From positions 1-45,520 of the forward strand of contig CAILRB010000046.1 in assembly GCA_903836465.1 (NCBI GenBank): a stretch of 45,520 nucleotides of DNA, given 5' to 3'. The DNA is from an uncultured Chlorobiaceae bacterium. GTDB taxonomy: Bacteria; Bacteroidota; Chlorobiia; Chlorobiales; Chlorobiaceae. Positions 15,281 to 25,338 of the stretch are shown here, piece by piece. The notes beneath the pieces are model-generated. The model saw only the letters and a list, made by a program, of their open reading frames with translations, did no database searches and had not been told where the DNA came from. Position numbers and translations under genes: made by a program. Numbering within the stretch: position 1 is the stretch's first letter; each line of letters starts with the position of its first letter.

Positions 15281-16168
15281 TTAAGGTTTACTTTTGTAAA
15301 ATTGTTCTGCAAATTCAAAATGCTTTGTAAGCTCGCTGGCAAATTCAGCAGTCTCTTCAAGCATTGGAAGATGGCCAACCTCCATGAACTTTGCCAAATG
15401 TGTCGGTGCCTCCGACTCTGCTTTGCGTCTTTTATAAAGGGAGATAGTCCCTTCAGGCGGAATAGTGTGATCGGCCATACCGACACTGCATAACAAGGGT
15501 GACGCAATATAAAGGACATGACGCGTATAAGCTCTCAGCGAATCACGATCGATTGAAAATTTTCCGACAGCAATAGTTGCATCTTTATCGGATTGAGTGA
15601 AATCCTCAATAAGGATATCATGATATTCCTGGCTGATCTCTTTTGACGCAGCTCGTTTGATAAAGATGCTTTTTAATGGTTCAGTCTGAAAAATATTCCG
15701 GAAATTCAGAGAAACATCAATCAGTCCGCCAAGAAAAAAGAGTCCCAGAGAGGTATAGGGGGTCTCTTCAAAAATGCCGCAGGCAATGATGGTAGCAGAT
15801 AAAAGAGCGTTACGGTAGCGCAGGCAAAGCTCAGTGGCAACCATGCCTCCCATCGAATGGCCAACAATATGCAGCGTTCTTGAGCTCTGGAGGCCGAGAT
15901 GCTCAATGAGTTCCGCTGCTTCATCGGTAAAACCCTGAATAGTAAAGGTTGGTTGATAACCCTTGATGATGGTTTTTCCTGTGCCGCTCTGATCATACGT
16001 AATGCATCGGTAGTTTACCGAGAGTATGTCGACCAGTGGCTTCCAGTATCGGGAGGAGATCGCCCAGCCATTCACAAACAGTACTGCTTGTTTGGCCCTT
16101 GCTGAAGGATCAGACTCTGCCGTATCTTCATAATAGAGCTTGCAGCGGGTTGACGCGAAATAACTCAT
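15281..16168 (-). CDS. alpha/beta hydrolase
   Basis: A 295-residue alpha/beta-fold hydrolase. The nucleophile elbow is 'GHSMGG' with Ser105. The acid is likely Asp233 in 'SVGMADHTIPP' and the base His266 in 'MEVGHLPMLE'. The oxyanion loop 'FVNGWAISSRYW' sits near residue 32-42. There is no signal peptide, so it is cytosolic. The substrate is unknown; family members include esterases, lipases and C-C hydrolases. It is the first gene of a minus-strand group with the PBP, but the functional link is not evident. Confidence 0.88.
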   Translation of the reverse strand: MSYFASTRCKLYYEDTAESDPSARAKQAVLFVNGWAISSRYWKPLVDILSVNYRCITYDQSGTGKTIIKGYQPTFTIQGFTDEAAELIEHLGLQSSRTLHIVGHSMGGMVATELCLRYRNALLSATIIACGIFEETPYTSLGLFFLGGLIDVSLNFRNIFQTEPLKSIFIKRAASKEISQEYHDILIEDFTQSDKDATIAVGKFSIDRDSLRAYTRHVLYIASPLLCSVGMADHTIPPEGTISLYKRRKAESEAPTHLAKFMEVGHLPMLEETAEFASELTKHFEFAEQFYKSKP

Positions 16169-16340
16169 GAACGTTGCCTTGTTTGTGTTAAAAACATGAA
16201 CCTCAATATAAACAATAATACCTTTTCTTCAGACTTACCTCCAGCGCCAGGGTGCTGCCGGGTTTTGCGACTCTGAAACGCAATAGCTACATTGCTTCGG
16301 CCAAAAGCAAAAAGTTTTCATTGTTTAAGAAACAAGTACC

Positions 16341-17015
16341 ATGAACTATTCCTTTACCGATCTGTTCTCTTTCCTGGTCGACTTTATCATTCATATTGAT
16401 ACACATCTTCAGCTTCTTGCTGCACAGTATGGCCTCTGGCTTTATGGTATTCTTTTTCTCATTGTTTTCTGTGAAACAGGACTTGTTGTCACACCATTTC
16501 TCCCAGGTGACTCTCTGCTCTTTGCTGCGGGGTCACTGGCCTCCATGCCTGATTCATCGCTCAATCCTCATCTGCTCTTTGTCCTCTTTTTTTCTGCGGC
16601 CCTGCTTGGTGATAATCTCAACTATCTGATTGGTCACAAACTCGGGCCAAAAGTATTTAATTATCAAAAATCCCGATTTTTTAATCCTGAACATCTGGTC
16701 AGAACCAATAGTTTTTTTGAAAAACATGGAGGCAAGACCATCATCATCGCCCGTTTTATTCCTGTTATCAGAACTTTTACTCCCTTCGTTGCCGGAATAG
16801 GTGCCATGCCCTACCGCAAGTTTATTTTTTTTTGTATTACTGGTGCGCTGTTTTGGGTCGGATTGTTTTGTTACGGTGGTTATCTTATCGGCCAGCTCCC
16901 CTTTGTGCAGCAAAACAGAAAGCTGATATTTCTTGCTATCATTGCGGTTTCCGTTACACCTCCTCTTATCGGGTATATAAAGCATCGGTTTGGCAGCAAG
17001 CAGGAGACTCCGTAA
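16341..17015 (+). CDS. DedA-family membrane protein (VTT domain)
   Basis: A 224-residue inner-membrane protein with several hydrophobic helices and the DedA signatures: 'ETGLVVTPFLPGDSLLFAAGSLA' (re-entrant region with the Glu and Pro-Gly-Asp), 'GDNLNYLIGHKLGPKVF', and 'KHGGKTIIIARFIPVIRTFTPFVAGIGAMPY' with the conserved Arg residues. DedA proteins are proton-motive-force-dependent; recent work on relatives points to flipping of undecaprenyl phosphate or phospholipids. It is a single gene on this strand, closed by the inverted repeat at 17091-17123. Confidence 0.93.
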   Translation: MNYSFTDLFSFLVDFIIHIDTHLQLLAAQYGLWLYGILFLIVFCETGLVVTPFLPGDSLLFAAGSLASMPDSSLNPHLLFVLFFSAALLGDNLNYLIGHKLGPKVFNYQKSRFFNPEHLVRTNSFFEKHGGKTIIIARFIPVIRTFTPFVAGIGAMPYRKFIFFCITGALFWVGLFCYGGYLIGQLPFVQQNRKLIFLAIIAVSVTPPLIGYIKHRFGSKQETP

Positions 17016-17351
17016 TGTTTATGGATTGTTGATAACGTGTTGATTCATCGGTTGATGCCTTCTCTTTTCTCCTTGAGAGAGGCGATATTAGATAAAACAG
17101 TATTCTTTATAACCTGTTTTATCTTTATGAGTTATTTGTATTTTGCGTTCAGACACTACACTTTTTGTATTAATCGCAGGAATTTGTACCTTCTCGTGGA
17201 TTGATGAAAAAAATGTTGACAACTTCTTTCGGAAAAATGAAATGGAGCCAGTACGACTTTTTCGGGAGGAGAGAAAAACAGCGAAACCTTGAAAAAAGAT
17301 TATTTATAATTCAGGGATTTCTTTATAATCCCTTCCTTCTGAAGGACATTT
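17016..17351 (+). other. intergenic leader of tRNA-Pro with inverted repeat
   Basis: This 336-base stretch has no gene. It holds a perfect inverted repeat, GATAAAACAG (17091-17100) and CTGTTTTATC (17114-17123), with a 13-base loop, which may end DedA transcription. A TATAAT at 17324-17329, followed by the tRNA 22 bp later, is a plausible -10 box for the tRNA, although I found no good -35 at the right spacing. Confidence 0.45.
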
Positions 17352-17425
17352 CGGCGTATAGCGCAGCCTGGTAGCGCACTTCCTTGGGGTGGAAGGGGTC
17401 GTGGGTTCGAATCCCGCTACGCCGA
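17352..17425 (+). tRNA. tRNA-Pro (anticodon GGG)
   Basis: The full cloverleaf can be drawn: acceptor CGGCGTA/TACGCCG, D-stem GCGC/GCGC, anticodon stem CTTCC/GGAAG around loop TTGGGGT (anticodon GGG at 17396-17398), T-stem GTGGG/CCCGC with loop TTCGAAT. The CCA end is not encoded. The radical-SAM gene begins 45 bp downstream. Confidence 0.96.
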
Positions 17426-17470
17426 CTCTCTTACCTCTCTTTTCTTCTTTCCGTTCCGTATATTTTGGCT

Positions 17471-18724
17471 ATGGACACCTTGGCGAAATTACAGATACTT
17501 TCTGGCGCCGCTCGTTACGATGCATCATGTGCGTCAAGTGGAAGCAAGCGTGAAGCTCCCTCAAGCGGAACCGGCAGCACCTCCCAAAGTGGCATCTGTC
17601 ACTCCTGGTCGGATGATGGCCGCTGCATCTCGCTTCTGAAAATCTTGCTTTCCAACGATTGCCGTTATGACTGTGCCTACTGTGTGAACCGTTCAACCAA
17701 TGCTGTAGAGCGAGCATCCTTCACCGCCCGGGAGGTGGTCGATCTTACCCTCGACTTCTACCGCCGCAACTACATTGAAGGGCTCTTTTTAAGTTCAGCC
17801 GTCATGCAGAGCCCCGATGTTACCATGGAACGGATGGTACGGGTTGTTGAAACGCTGCGATCCGAAGAGCATTTTGGCGGCTATATTCATCTGAAAATCA
17901 TTCCCGGTTGCAGCAGTGAACTGGTGCGTAAAGCCGGGTTGTATGCTGACCGTATCAGCGTCAATATTGAGCTGCCTTCACAGGTTTCGCTCCAGCGGCT
18001 TGCTCCCCAGAAGCATAAAGATTCCATTCTGGAGCCCATGGCGCTTATTGGTCGGGAGATACACTCCAGTCTTGTTGAGCGCAAAGCTGACCGCAGGGCT
18101 CCCCGGTTTGCCCCGGCGGGGCAAAGCACCCAGATGATTATCGGCGCCAGCCCTGAAAACGATTTTCAGATTTTGCGTCTTTCTCAAGGGCTCTACAAAA
18201 AAATGAATCTCAAGCGTGTTTATTACTCTGCGTACGTTCCAGTCAGTGCCGATAACCGTCTTCCGGTGCTGGCGGCTCCTCCATTGCTGCGTGAACATCG
18301 TCTCTACCAGGCCGACTGGCTTCTGCGCTTCTACGGTTTTTCGGCTGAAGAGATTCTGTCGGATGATCTTCCCAATCTTGACGAAGCGTTCGATCCCAAG
18401 ACCGCATGGGCTTTGCGCCATCCAGAATTCTTTCCTGTTGAGATCAACCGTGCGGACTACCTCACGTTGTTACGCGTACCTGGTATTGGAGTCACCTCTG
18501 CCAAACGCATTATCGCTGCACGGCGTTTTTCAGCCATTACACCCGAGGGCATGAAAAAAATCGGGGTGGTGATGAAACGGGCAAAATATTTTATTACCAG
18601 TTCAGGGCATGGTTTTGAAAGAGCTGATCGGACGCCAGCTCTTATCCGCCAGCAACTGCTGCTTGGTGACGGTATCGTGGCGCCACCTCCCCGGCAGCTT
18701 GTTTTCCCCGTTCTCTACGCATGA
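17471..18724 (+). CDS. putative DNA modification/repair radical SAM protein
   Basis: A radical SAM enzyme of the family annotated as putative DNA modification/repair protein (TIGR03916 type). With the start at 17471 it has 417 residues. The [4Fe-4S] motif CX3CX2C is at Cys64, Cys68 and Cys71 ('CRYDCAYC'). A helix-hairpin-helix near the C-terminus ('LLRVPGIGVTSAKRIIAARRF') suggests DNA binding. The frame is open upstream into the tRNA gene, so that extension is rejected; the chosen ATG gives the family's usual opening ('DTLAKLQILSGAARYDASC'). Its stop overlaps the next start (ATGA), and the next gene encodes the family's regular partner, so the two are believed to act together, though the reaction is not known. 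Confidence 0.92.
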   Translation: MDTLAKLQILSGAARYDASCASSGSKREAPSSGTGSTSQSGICHSWSDDGRCISLLKILLSNDCRYDCAYCVNRSTNAVERASFTAREVVDLTLDFYRRNYIEGLFLSSAVMQSPDVTMERMVRVVETLRSEEHFGGYIHLKIIPGCSSELVRKAGLYADRISVNIELPSQVSLQRLAPQKHKDSILEPMALIGREIHSSLVERKADRRAPRFAPAGQSTQMIIGASPENDFQILRLSQGLYKKMNLKRVYYSAYVPVSADNRLPVLAAPPLLREHRLYQADWLLRFYGFSAEEILSDDLPNLDEAFDPKTAWALRHPEFFPVEINRADYLTLLRVPGIGVTSAKRIIAARRFSAITPEGMKKIGVVMKRAKYFITSSGHGFERADRTPALIRQQLLLGDGIVAPPPRQLVFPVLYA

Positions 18725-19467
18725 GGGCTATGAATCGATACCTGTACGACGGCACAGCCGACGGCCTTTTGTCAGCCATTGCATGGATCCTTGAAGAGGA
18801 GCCTGACCCGTTGCTGGTTGCTCTGGCGGAGCGTGAGGATACCCTTTTCGAAGATGGCTTCTTTATAGGCACCGATGCAACTCAAGCGGAATCGCTTTTT
18901 TTCCGCCTTCGCAAGCAGGCGCCTGATGCCGCACACACTATCTATTCCTTTATGCTTGCCGAAAAGGAGGGGATGGAAACCAGCCTTCTCCACTACATTT
19001 CGCTTGTCTTCAAGCATGGCGACAAGGTCAACGGCTACCTCACCCATTCGGCGGTGCTCGATATTGTCTCCATTGCCAAAAAAGCTGGAAGGGAGCTGCA
19101 CCGCATGAAGGGGCTGCTGCGGTTCGAAAAACTCAGGGATGGGGCTTATCTGGCAAAAATGGAACCGGATCACAACATTATCCACCCCCTCGCATACCAC
19201 TTCCGTACCAGGCTCAGAGCGCAGCACTGGTTTCTCTACGATGTCAACCGCCGCACCGCCGCCCGCTGGAGCAACGGCACTCTCCAGTTCGGTACCATCG
19301 AACAGTTCACCACTCCCGCCCTCTCAGACGACGAAAAAAAGGTTCAGGCAATGTGGCAGACCTTTTTTAAAACCATCGCCATTCCCGATCGCAAAAACGC
19401 CCGCCTGCAGAAATCCAACATGCCGATGAAGTACTGGAAGTACCTCACGGAGAAGCAGGGGGAGTGA
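18721..19467 (+). CDS. TIGR03915-type putative DNA repair partner protein
   Basis: A 248-residue protein of the family always found next to the radical SAM repair protein. Signatures include 'YLYDGTADGLLSAI', 'AHTIYSFMLAEKEGMETSLLHYISLVFKHG', 'HRMKGLLRFEKLRDGAYLAKMEPDHNI', 'HPLAYHFRTRLRAQHWFLYDVNRRTAARW' and the C-terminal 'KNARLQKSNMPMKYWKYLTE'. The 'M.G..RF....G.Y...MEP' region resembles part of a uracil-glycosylase-related group. It overlaps its radical-SAM partner by 4 bp, so a complex is likely. The biochemical activity has not been firmly assigned. Confidence 0.9.
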   Translation: MRAMNRYLYDGTADGLLSAIAWILEEEPDPLLVALAEREDTLFEDGFFIGTDATQAESLFFRLRKQAPDAAHTIYSFMLAEKEGMETSLLHYISLVFKHGDKVNGYLTHSAVLDIVSIAKKAGRELHRMKGLLRFEKLRDGAYLAKMEPDHNIIHPLAYHFRTRLRAQHWFLYDVNRRTAARWSNGTLQFGTIEQFTTPALSDDEKKVQAMWQTFFKTIAIPDRKNARLQKSNMPMKYWKYLTEKQGE

Positions 19468-19715
19468 TTGAAAACATTCATAAATCTGCAAACATGACAA
19501 CATCTATCGAACAGACTATCGGCAGCGGTAAAACAGTAACCTGTCCAGTATGCGGGCAGCCGTTTACTTGCGCTCTCTCCTCAACATGCTGGTGTGCCAC
19601 CAGAAAGGTGCCATCCGAAGTGCGCGACTATCTTGCCGGGCGCTATGAAACCTGCATTTGCAGCACTTGTCTTGACCAATTGATTGAGCAGGCCGGTTCA
19701 GGTGAAAGCGCCTGA
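19464..19715 (+). CDS. cysteine-rich CWC-family protein
   Basis: A small zinc-ribbon-like protein with the CWC pattern: 'CPVCGQPFTCALSSTCWC' and 'ETCICSTCLDQL'. Six or more cysteines suggest binding of a metal. The first possible start is GTG 19464, overlapping the preceding stop; ATG 19494 ('MTTSIEQ') also works and leaves the Cys-rich part intact. It is third in the operon with the radical-SAM pair, so a role with that repair system is possible but not shown. The family has no known function. Confidence 0.78.
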   Translation: MIENIHKSANMTTSIEQTIGSGKTVTCPVCGQPFTCALSSTCWCATRKVPSEVRDYLAGRYETCICSTCLDQLIEQAGSGESA

Positions 19716-19877
19716 GTATTTGGTAACCTCCGGAAAAAGCTGTGCAGAATGTCATTCCGAAAGCACCGGGTTTGGCTTATCCGTTGAAAGGCCTGAAACT
19801 CGATGTGAATTCAGTTGAATTGCAGTTACTGATCCTGTACATTGTGGTCATAGAACCTTTAACCGCAAAACAGTACC

Positions 19878-20702
19878 ATGCAGAAAGAGACCATTACTAT
19901 TCTTGGATGCGGCTGGCTTGGGTTGCCGCTTGCACAGACTCTCGTCAAGGAAGGCTATTCAGTCAAGGGATCGACCACAAGGGAAGAGAAGCTTGAGGTG
20001 TTGCAGGATGCCGGTGTCGAGCCGTATCTGGTTCGCCTTGAACCGGAGGTAACCGGCGACGATGTCGTCGCATTTCTCCAGAGCGATATTCTTGTTGTCA
20101 ATATTCCTCCGACTCGGCGCGATGACATTGTTGAGTACCATATTGAGCAGTTTTCTTCATTGATAGATGCGCTGGGTCAATCGCCGGTGCGCTCCGTGCT
20201 GATGGTCAGCTCCACATCGGTCTATCCTTCGCTCAACAGGGAGGTTACTGAAGAGGATGCCGTTGACCCTGAATCACCGTCCGGGCAGGCTCTGCTTCTT
20301 GTCGAAGAGATGATGATGCAGGAGAGCGGGTTTCAGACCACGGTGCTGCGTTTTGGCGGCCTGGTTGGTTATGACCGTAACCCTGAAAAGTATCTCCCAG
20401 CGTTGACAGCGTTGACAAATCCCGATCAGCCGATGAACCTTATCCATCGTGACGATTGCATCAAGATCATTTCGGAGATCATCCGTTTGCAGCAGTGGGG
20501 CGAAGTGTTCAACGCCTGCAGTCCCAATCATATCCTGCGGCGCGACTATTACGGCAGAGCAGCCGATGCTGCTGGAGTTCCCCGACTCCCTCTGGCGACA
20601 TCTGCCGAACCCGCACCGTTTAAAGTGGTGAACAGCGACAAGCTGGTGAACGCTCTGGGCTACAGTTTTTTGCATCCCGATCCGGTTGCGCAAAAGGGAT
20701 AG
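19878..20702 (+). CDS. NAD(P)-dependent epimerase/dehydratase-family (SDR) protein
   Basis: A 274-residue extended-SDR protein. The Rossmann motif is 'ITILGCGWLGLPLAQTL' near the N-terminus, followed by 'VSSTSVYPS' (about residues 111-119), where the catalytic Tyr-xxx-Lys of classic members would be expected later but is not evident: the region after 'DPESPSGQALLLVEEMM' has no YxxxK. So it may bind NAD(P) without classic epimerase chemistry, as in YeeZ-type proteins. It is followed 3 bp later by the cobyrinate diamide synthase gene, so the two are probably co-transcribed. Confidence 0.85.
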   Translation: MQKETITILGCGWLGLPLAQTLVKEGYSVKGSTTREEKLEVLQDAGVEPYLVRLEPEVTGDDVVAFLQSDILVVNIPPTRRDDIVEYHIEQFSSLIDALGQSPVRSVLMVSSTSVYPSLNREVTEEDAVDPESPSGQALLLVEEMMMQESGFQTTVLRFGGLVGYDRNPEKYLPALTALTNPDQPMNLIHRDDCIKIISEIIRLQQWGEVFNACSPNHILRRDYYGRAADAAGVPRLPLATSAEPAPFKVVNSDKLVNALGYSFLHPDPVAQKG

Positions 20703-20705
20703 GGG

Positions 20706-22070
20706 ATGGCAGGACAAATCGCAGCCTTTCTGCTGGCCGCTCCTTCAAGCGGTTCAGGAAAAACCACGATAACGCTTGCTCTCCTGAGGATGTTTGCCCA
20801 GAGGGGGCTTGCGGTGCAGCCCTTCAAATGCGGGCCGGATTATCTTGATACTCGCCTGCACACCATGGCGGCCACGTTTGGCGGACGCGAGCGGGCCGGG
20901 ATCAATCTTGACACCTTTATGGCCTCAAAGGAGCATGTTCAGGGGCTGTTCGGCCGCTATGCATCGGATGCCGATGTTGCTGTGGTTGAGGGTGTTATGG
21001 GGCTGTTTGACGGGGCTGAAAAATCGGAGGGGAGCAGCGCCGAGATTGCCATGTTGCTTGGTATTCCCGTTATCATGGTCATCAACGCTCAAAGCATGGC
21101 CTATTCTGCGGCGCCGATGCTCTATGGTTTCCGGACGTTTGATCCTGCGCTGAACCTTGCCGGGGTGATTTTCAACCAGGTCAATACACATTCTCATTAC
21201 AGCTTCCTTGAAGCGGCAGCGCGTGATGCCGGAGTTGAACCGCTGGGCTATGTTCCCCGCAGCGAAGCGGTGGCAATCAGTGAGCGTCATCTTGGTCTTG
21301 ACACCTCAGCCGGGTATGACCGCGAGAGCGTTATTACGGCGATGGCGGAGCATGTCGGGAAAACTGTGGATGTTGATCGTCTGCTTGAGATTGCGCAGGT
21401 CAAGAGACCTGGATCTTTTTTTGTTCCGACCTCAATGGCCAAGGGCAATAAAGTCATTGCCGTAGCCCGTGACGAGGCATTTAACTTTGTTTATCGTGAA
21501 AATATTGATGTGCTCGGCGAGTATGGTCGCCTGGTGTTTTTCAGTCCGATGCATGATGAACGTCTTCCTGAAGCAGAGATGCTTTACCTGGCAGGCGGCT
21601 ACCCTGAACTTTATGCCGAACAGCTCTCTGCGAACAGCACCATGCGCGAGCAGATTGCCACGTACAGCCAGAGTGGCGGGCGTCTCTATGCCGAGTGCGG
21701 TGGCATGATGTACCTTGGAAAAACAATAACGCTCAAGGATGGTTCGGTCTATCCCCTATGCGGCGCACTTGATCTGGAGACAACCATGCAGGAGTCCAGA
21801 CTGACTCTCGGCTACAGGAAAGTTGTTTTGAACGGTTCTGCACAAGAGCTGCGAGGCCACGAATTTCACTATTCACGCATCAGCCGCCAGGGAGAGCTGC
21901 AGAACATTGCAGGGGTAGAAAACGCCCGAGGCGAAACTATAACAACACCCCTTTTCAGAAAAGATAACACGATAGCCTCATACATTCATCTCTACTGGGG
22001 CGAAATGCGTCAGGCACCCACCCTGCTTTTTTCGCTTGAGAACGGCATAATTTCACTGGTCGCCAAGTAG
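20706..22070 (+). CDS. cbiA: cobyrinate a,c-diamide synthase
   Basis: Amidates the a and c carboxylates of cobyrinate with glutamine and ATP, on the way to cobalamin. At 454 residues it is standard. The N-terminal domain has the P-loop 'APSSGSGKTT' (residues 12-21), 'KCGPDYLD' and 'VEGVMGLFDG'. The C-terminal glutamine amidotransferase domain has 'LAGGYPELYA', Cys331 in 'AECGGMMYLG' and 'GHEFHYS'. In organisms that make bacteriochlorophyll a related protein could act elsewhere, but these motifs fit CbiA/CobB. No other cobalamin gene is adjacent; the SDR gene sits 3 bp upstream. Confidence 0.95.
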   Translation: MAGQIAAFLLAAPSSGSGKTTITLALLRMFAQRGLAVQPFKCGPDYLDTRLHTMAATFGGRERAGINLDTFMASKEHVQGLFGRYASDADVAVVEGVMGLFDGAEKSEGSSAEIAMLLGIPVIMVINAQSMAYSAAPMLYGFRTFDPALNLAGVIFNQVNTHSHYSFLEAAARDAGVEPLGYVPRSEAVAISERHLGLDTSAGYDRESVITAMAEHVGKTVDVDRLLEIAQVKRPGSFFVPTSMAKGNKVIAVARDEAFNFVYRENIDVLGEYGRLVFFSPMHDERLPEAEMLYLAGGYPELYAEQLSANSTMREQIATYSQSGGRLYAECGGMMYLGKTITLKDGSVYPLCGALDLETTMQESRLTLGYRKVVLNGSAQELRGHEFHYSRISRQGELQNIAGVENARGETITTPLFRKDNTIASYIHLYWGEMRQAPTLLFSLENGIISLVAK

Positions 22071-22094
22071 GGCGAGGCCGTATCGAGGCGCTAC

Positions 22095-22565
22095 TCATAA
22101 AATAAACTCCAAATCACATCCTTCGGTTACCGACTCATCGACAAACGCCCTGAGCTTCCCAAGAAAATCAACAAACCTTGCCGGGTCAATCTCACGAAAA
22201 TATGCCACACCAACCGGCTGATCCTGCCAGCCGAGCAGAATTATTTCATGATGTTCAGTATCAATTGATGCTATTCGTTCAGCAATAATCTGGCTCATTG
22301 ATTCAAGGCTGCTGTGATGCAGAAACGCTTCATCCCAACTGTCAAGTCCATGCCCGCTTTCCGAGATGAATGGCAGCCGGTTTAATACTTCAGGCAAGTC
22401 GTAATGAAAAAATGCGGCATAGTCGTGGGCGGCAATTTCCAGAGAGCAGTAGGTGTTGTACGATTTATCCTGAAGACGAACCCTGTTTATCCTGCCAGTA
22501 CGATATATAGAGAGTTCATGGTGTTCAGGATTGTTGTCGTCAATAAGGATGCGATGAATATTCAT
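22095..22565 (-). CDS. conserved-looking hypothetical protein
   Basis: A 156-residue acidic protein I do not recognise. It is soluble, with no signal peptide or membrane segment. It opens 'MNIHRILIDDNNPEHHELSIY', and later has 'IILLGWQDQPVGVAYFREIDPARFVDFLGKLRAFVDE', suggesting a mixed alpha/beta fold. It is convergent with cbiA, 24 bp between the two stops, and divergent from clpC. Base usage fits its neighbours, so it is likely a real gene rather than a shadow frame. Confidence 0.6.
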   Translation of the reverse strand: MNIHRILIDDNNPEHHELSIYRTGRINRVRLQDKSYNTYCSLEIAAHDYAAFFHYDLPEVLNRLPFISESGHGLDSWDEAFLHHSSLESMSQIIAERIASIDTEHHEIILLGWQDQPVGVAYFREIDPARFVDFLGKLRAFVDESVTEGCDLEFIL

Positions 22566-22740
22566 ATCTGAGTCATGAGAGTGGAGAACCTTTAATCGGT
22601 AGAAAGAGTTCTCTGTTTTTATGGAATTGGTTCTAACATAGCTATCTTTATATAAATATTTTTTACACTCATTTTTACGATCTGCTTATCAGAAGATGAT
22701 GAAACTGGGTACTCACAACAATTTTATCGATACATAAAGA

Positions 22741-25278
22741 ATGGAAGGAAATTTTTCAGATAGAGTACAGGATGTTATCCGCCTCAGCCGTGAGGAGGCA
22801 CTACGGTTAGGTCATGATTACATTGGTACGGAGCATCTCCTCTTGGGCCTTATCAGGGAGGGCGAGGGTATTGGTGCCAGGATATTAAAAAATCTCAGGA
22901 TAGACTTGTTTAGTCTTAAGCAGAAGATTGAGGAAAGCACGCACCCAAGGGTTGCTGAAACCCAGATGGGCAATGTTCCTCTTACCAAGCAGGCGGAAAA
23001 GGTGCTGAAAATCACCTATCTCGAAGCAAAGATCTGCAAGTCGAATATTATAGGAACGGAGCATCTGCTGTTGTCGATCATGAAAGGAGATGACAATATT
23101 GCTTCAGAGATTCTCGAACAGTTTGGCGTGACGTATGATCTTGTGAGGGATGAACTGATGAGTATCTCCAGCAGCAAGAGCGAGTCTGATGATCCTCCGA
23201 TGGAGGGGGCATATTCGTCTGGAGGCGCTGAACGGCAAAAAAAGCAGGATCCGCGAAAGGTTGAGAAAACAAAAACTCCTGTGCTTGACAATTTCGGCCG
23301 TGATCTCACTCGTCTTGCCCTTGACGACAAACTTGATCCGATTATCGGACGAGAAAAGGAGATTGAGCGTGTGGCCCAGGTGTTGAGTCGCCGTAAAAAG
23401 AATAATCCGGTACTGATCGGTGAGCCCGGCGTCGGAAAGACTGCTATTGCCGAAGGTCTTGCACTCAAGATTGTGCAGCGCAAGGTGTCGAGGGTGCTCT
23501 ATGATAAAAGGGTTGTTGCTCTTGATCTTGCGGCGCTTGTGGCCGGTACAAAATACAGGGGACAGTTTGAGGAGAGGATGAAAGCGCTCATGAATGAGCT
23601 TGAGCGTTCACGTGATGTGATTCTGTTCATTGATGAACTGCACACCATTGTCGGCGCTGGCGGCGCCTCGGGTTCGCTTGATGCAAGCAATATTTTCAAG
23701 CCTGCGCTTGCCCGTGGTGAACTGCAGTGTATTGGAGCAACCACGCTTGACGAGTACCGTCAGTTTATTGAAAAAGATGGCGCTCTCGACAGGAGGTTCC
23801 AGAAAATCATGGTAGAGCCCACTTCGGTTGACGAGACGATCCAGATCCTTAACAACATCAAGTCGAAGTATGAGGTTCATCATCATGTCAACTATTCGGA
23901 AAATTCTATTGACAAGGCAGTAAGACTTTCCGAGCGTTATATCACCGACCGCTTTTTGCCCGACAAGGCGATTGACGTGATGGATGAAGCTGGTGCGCGT
24001 GTTCATTTGAGCAATATTCATGTGCCTCAGGAGATTCTTGAACTTGAAAAATCCATCGAGGAGGTCAAGACAGAGAAAAACCAGGTGGTGAAGATGCAGA
24101 ATTTTGAGGAAGCGGCAAGGCTTCGCGACAAGGAGAAGCACTTGATTGATGCCCTTGATCAGGCCAAGCAGGAGTGGGAGGACAGGTCTGCTGAAAGTGT
24201 CTACGACGTTACTGAGGCCGATATTACCTCCGTGATTGCCATGATGACCGGTATTCCAGTGGCAAGGGTCGCACAGTCAGAGTCCAAAAAGCTGCTCACC
24301 ATGGAGGCTGATCTCACCAAAGAGGTCATTGGTCAGGACGAGGCTATCAAAAAGATTACCAAGGCTATACAGCGAACCCGTGCCGGGTTGAAAGATCCCT
24401 CGCGCCCGATCGGTTCCTTTATTTTTCTCGGGCCTACCGGTGTTGGCAAAACCGAACTTGCCAAGGCGCTCACCCGCTACATTTTTGACAGCGAAGATGC
24501 CCTCATCAGGGCTGATATGAGCGAGTATATGGAGAAATTCTCAGTCAGCCGTCTTGTTGGAGCGCCTCCGGGATATGTTGGTTATGAAGAGGGCGGTCAG
24601 TTGACCGAAAAGGTTCGACGCAAGCCCTATTCAGTGGTGCTTATCGACGAGATTGAGAAGGCGCATCCTGATGTGTTCAACATTCTGCTTCAGGTGCTTG
24701 ATGAAGGGATTCTTACCGATGGCATGGGAAGAAAGGTTGATTTCCGTAACACAATAATCATCATGACCTCGAACATCGGCGCCAAGGATATCAAGAATTT
24801 CGGCGCTGGATCAGGCATGGGCTTTACTCCCGTTGATGACGCAACCGGTAATTACAAGGCAATGAAGTCAACCATTGAGGACGCCCTTAAACGGGTCTTC
24901 AATCCCGAGTTTCTCAACCGAATTGATGATATCGTTGTCTTTCATGCGCTTGAAAAACAGCATATCTTCAAGATTATTGATATTACTGCTGGCAAACTTT
25001 TCAAGAGGCTCCACGATATGGGCATTGAGGTGCAAATCGATGAAAAAGCCAAAGAGTTTCTTGTTGACAAAGGCTATGACCAGAAATACGGTGCACGTCC
25101 GCTGAAAAGGGCGCTGCAAAAATATGTTGAAGATCCTCTTGCCGAAGAGATGCTGAAAGGGAGATTTTCAGAAGGTAGCACTATCCGCATTGTCTTTGAT
25201 GAAACGGAGAACGAACTTCGCTTTGTTGATGGGGTAGTACCGGTCAGTGAAGGCGAAGGGCAGGTGCACAGCGAGTAA
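22741..25278 (+). CDS. clpC: ClpC, AAA+ unfoldase of the Clp protease
   Basis: An 845-residue Hsp100/ClpC protein that unfolds substrates and feeds them to ClpP. Order of parts: two N-terminal Clp repeats (about 1-145; '[20 protein letters not shown]' and '[16 protein letters not shown]'), AAA-1 with Walker A 'GEPGVGKTA' at about 227, a UVR-type coiled middle domain ('[17 protein letters not shown]'), AAA-2 with Walker A '[10 protein letters not shown]' at about 564, and a C-terminal substrate-sensing domain ending in '[24 protein letters not shown]'. No CtsR or McsB-type neighbour is present. The 175-bp upstream gap shows no CIRCE-like repeat. A stem-loop at 25293-25338 follows. Confidence 0.98.
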   Translation: MEGNFSDRVQDVIRLSREEALRLGHDYIGTEHLLLGLIREGEGIGARILKNLRIDLFSLKQKIEESTHPRVAETQMGNVPLTKQAEKVLKITYLEAKICKSNIIGTEHLLLSIMKGDDNIASEILEQFGVTYDLVRDELMSISSSKSESDDPPMEGAYSSGGAERQKKQDPRKVEKTKTPVLDNFGRDLTRLALDDKLDPIIGREKEIERVAQVLSRRKKNNPVLIGEPGVGKTAIAEGLALKIVQRKVSRVLYDKRVVALDLAALVAGTKYRGQFEERMKALMNELERSRDVILFIDELHTIVGAGGASGSLDASNIFKPALARGELQCIGATTLDEYRQFIEKDGALDRRFQKIMVEPTSVDETIQILNNIKSKYEVHHHVNYSENSIDKAVRLSERYITDRFLPDKAIDVMDEAGARVHLSNIHVPQEILELEKSIEEVKTEKNQVVKMQNFEEAARLRDKEKHLIDALDQAKQEWEDRSAESVYDVTEADITSVIAMMTGIPVARVAQSESKKLLTMEADLTKEVIGQDEAIKKITKAIQRTRAGLKDPSRPIGSFIFLGPTGVGKTELAKALTRYIFDSEDALIRADMSEYMEKFSVSRLVGAPPGYVGYEEGGQLTEKVRRKPYSVVLIDEIEKAHPDVFNILLQVLDEGILTDGMGRKVDFRNTIIIMTSNIGAKDIKNFGAGSGMGFTPVDDATGNYKAMKSTIEDALKRVFNPEFLNRIDDIVVFHALEKQHIFKIIDITAGKLFKRLHDMGIEVQIDEKAKEFLVDKGYDQKYGARPLKRALQKYVEDPLAEEMLKGRFSEGSTIRIVFDETENELRFVDGVVPVSEGEGQVHSE

Positions 25279-25292
25279 CTCATTTCTTTTGT

Positions 25293-25338
25293 CCTTGCGT
25301 GGGAACACTGCTTAAATGTTGGTGGTGTTCTCTCAAGG
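25293..25338 (+). terminator. stem-loop after clpC
   Basis: CCTTG (25293-25297) pairs with CAAGG (25334-25338), and inside it GAACAC pairs with GTGTTC. The stem-loop begins 14 bp after the clpC stop. No strong T-run follows, so termination is likely but not certain. Confidence 0.5.

Noticed and set aside
17384-17470. Radical-SAM frame extended into the tRNA gene
   Set aside because: It begins within tRNA-Pro and the family's usual N-terminus starts at 17471.
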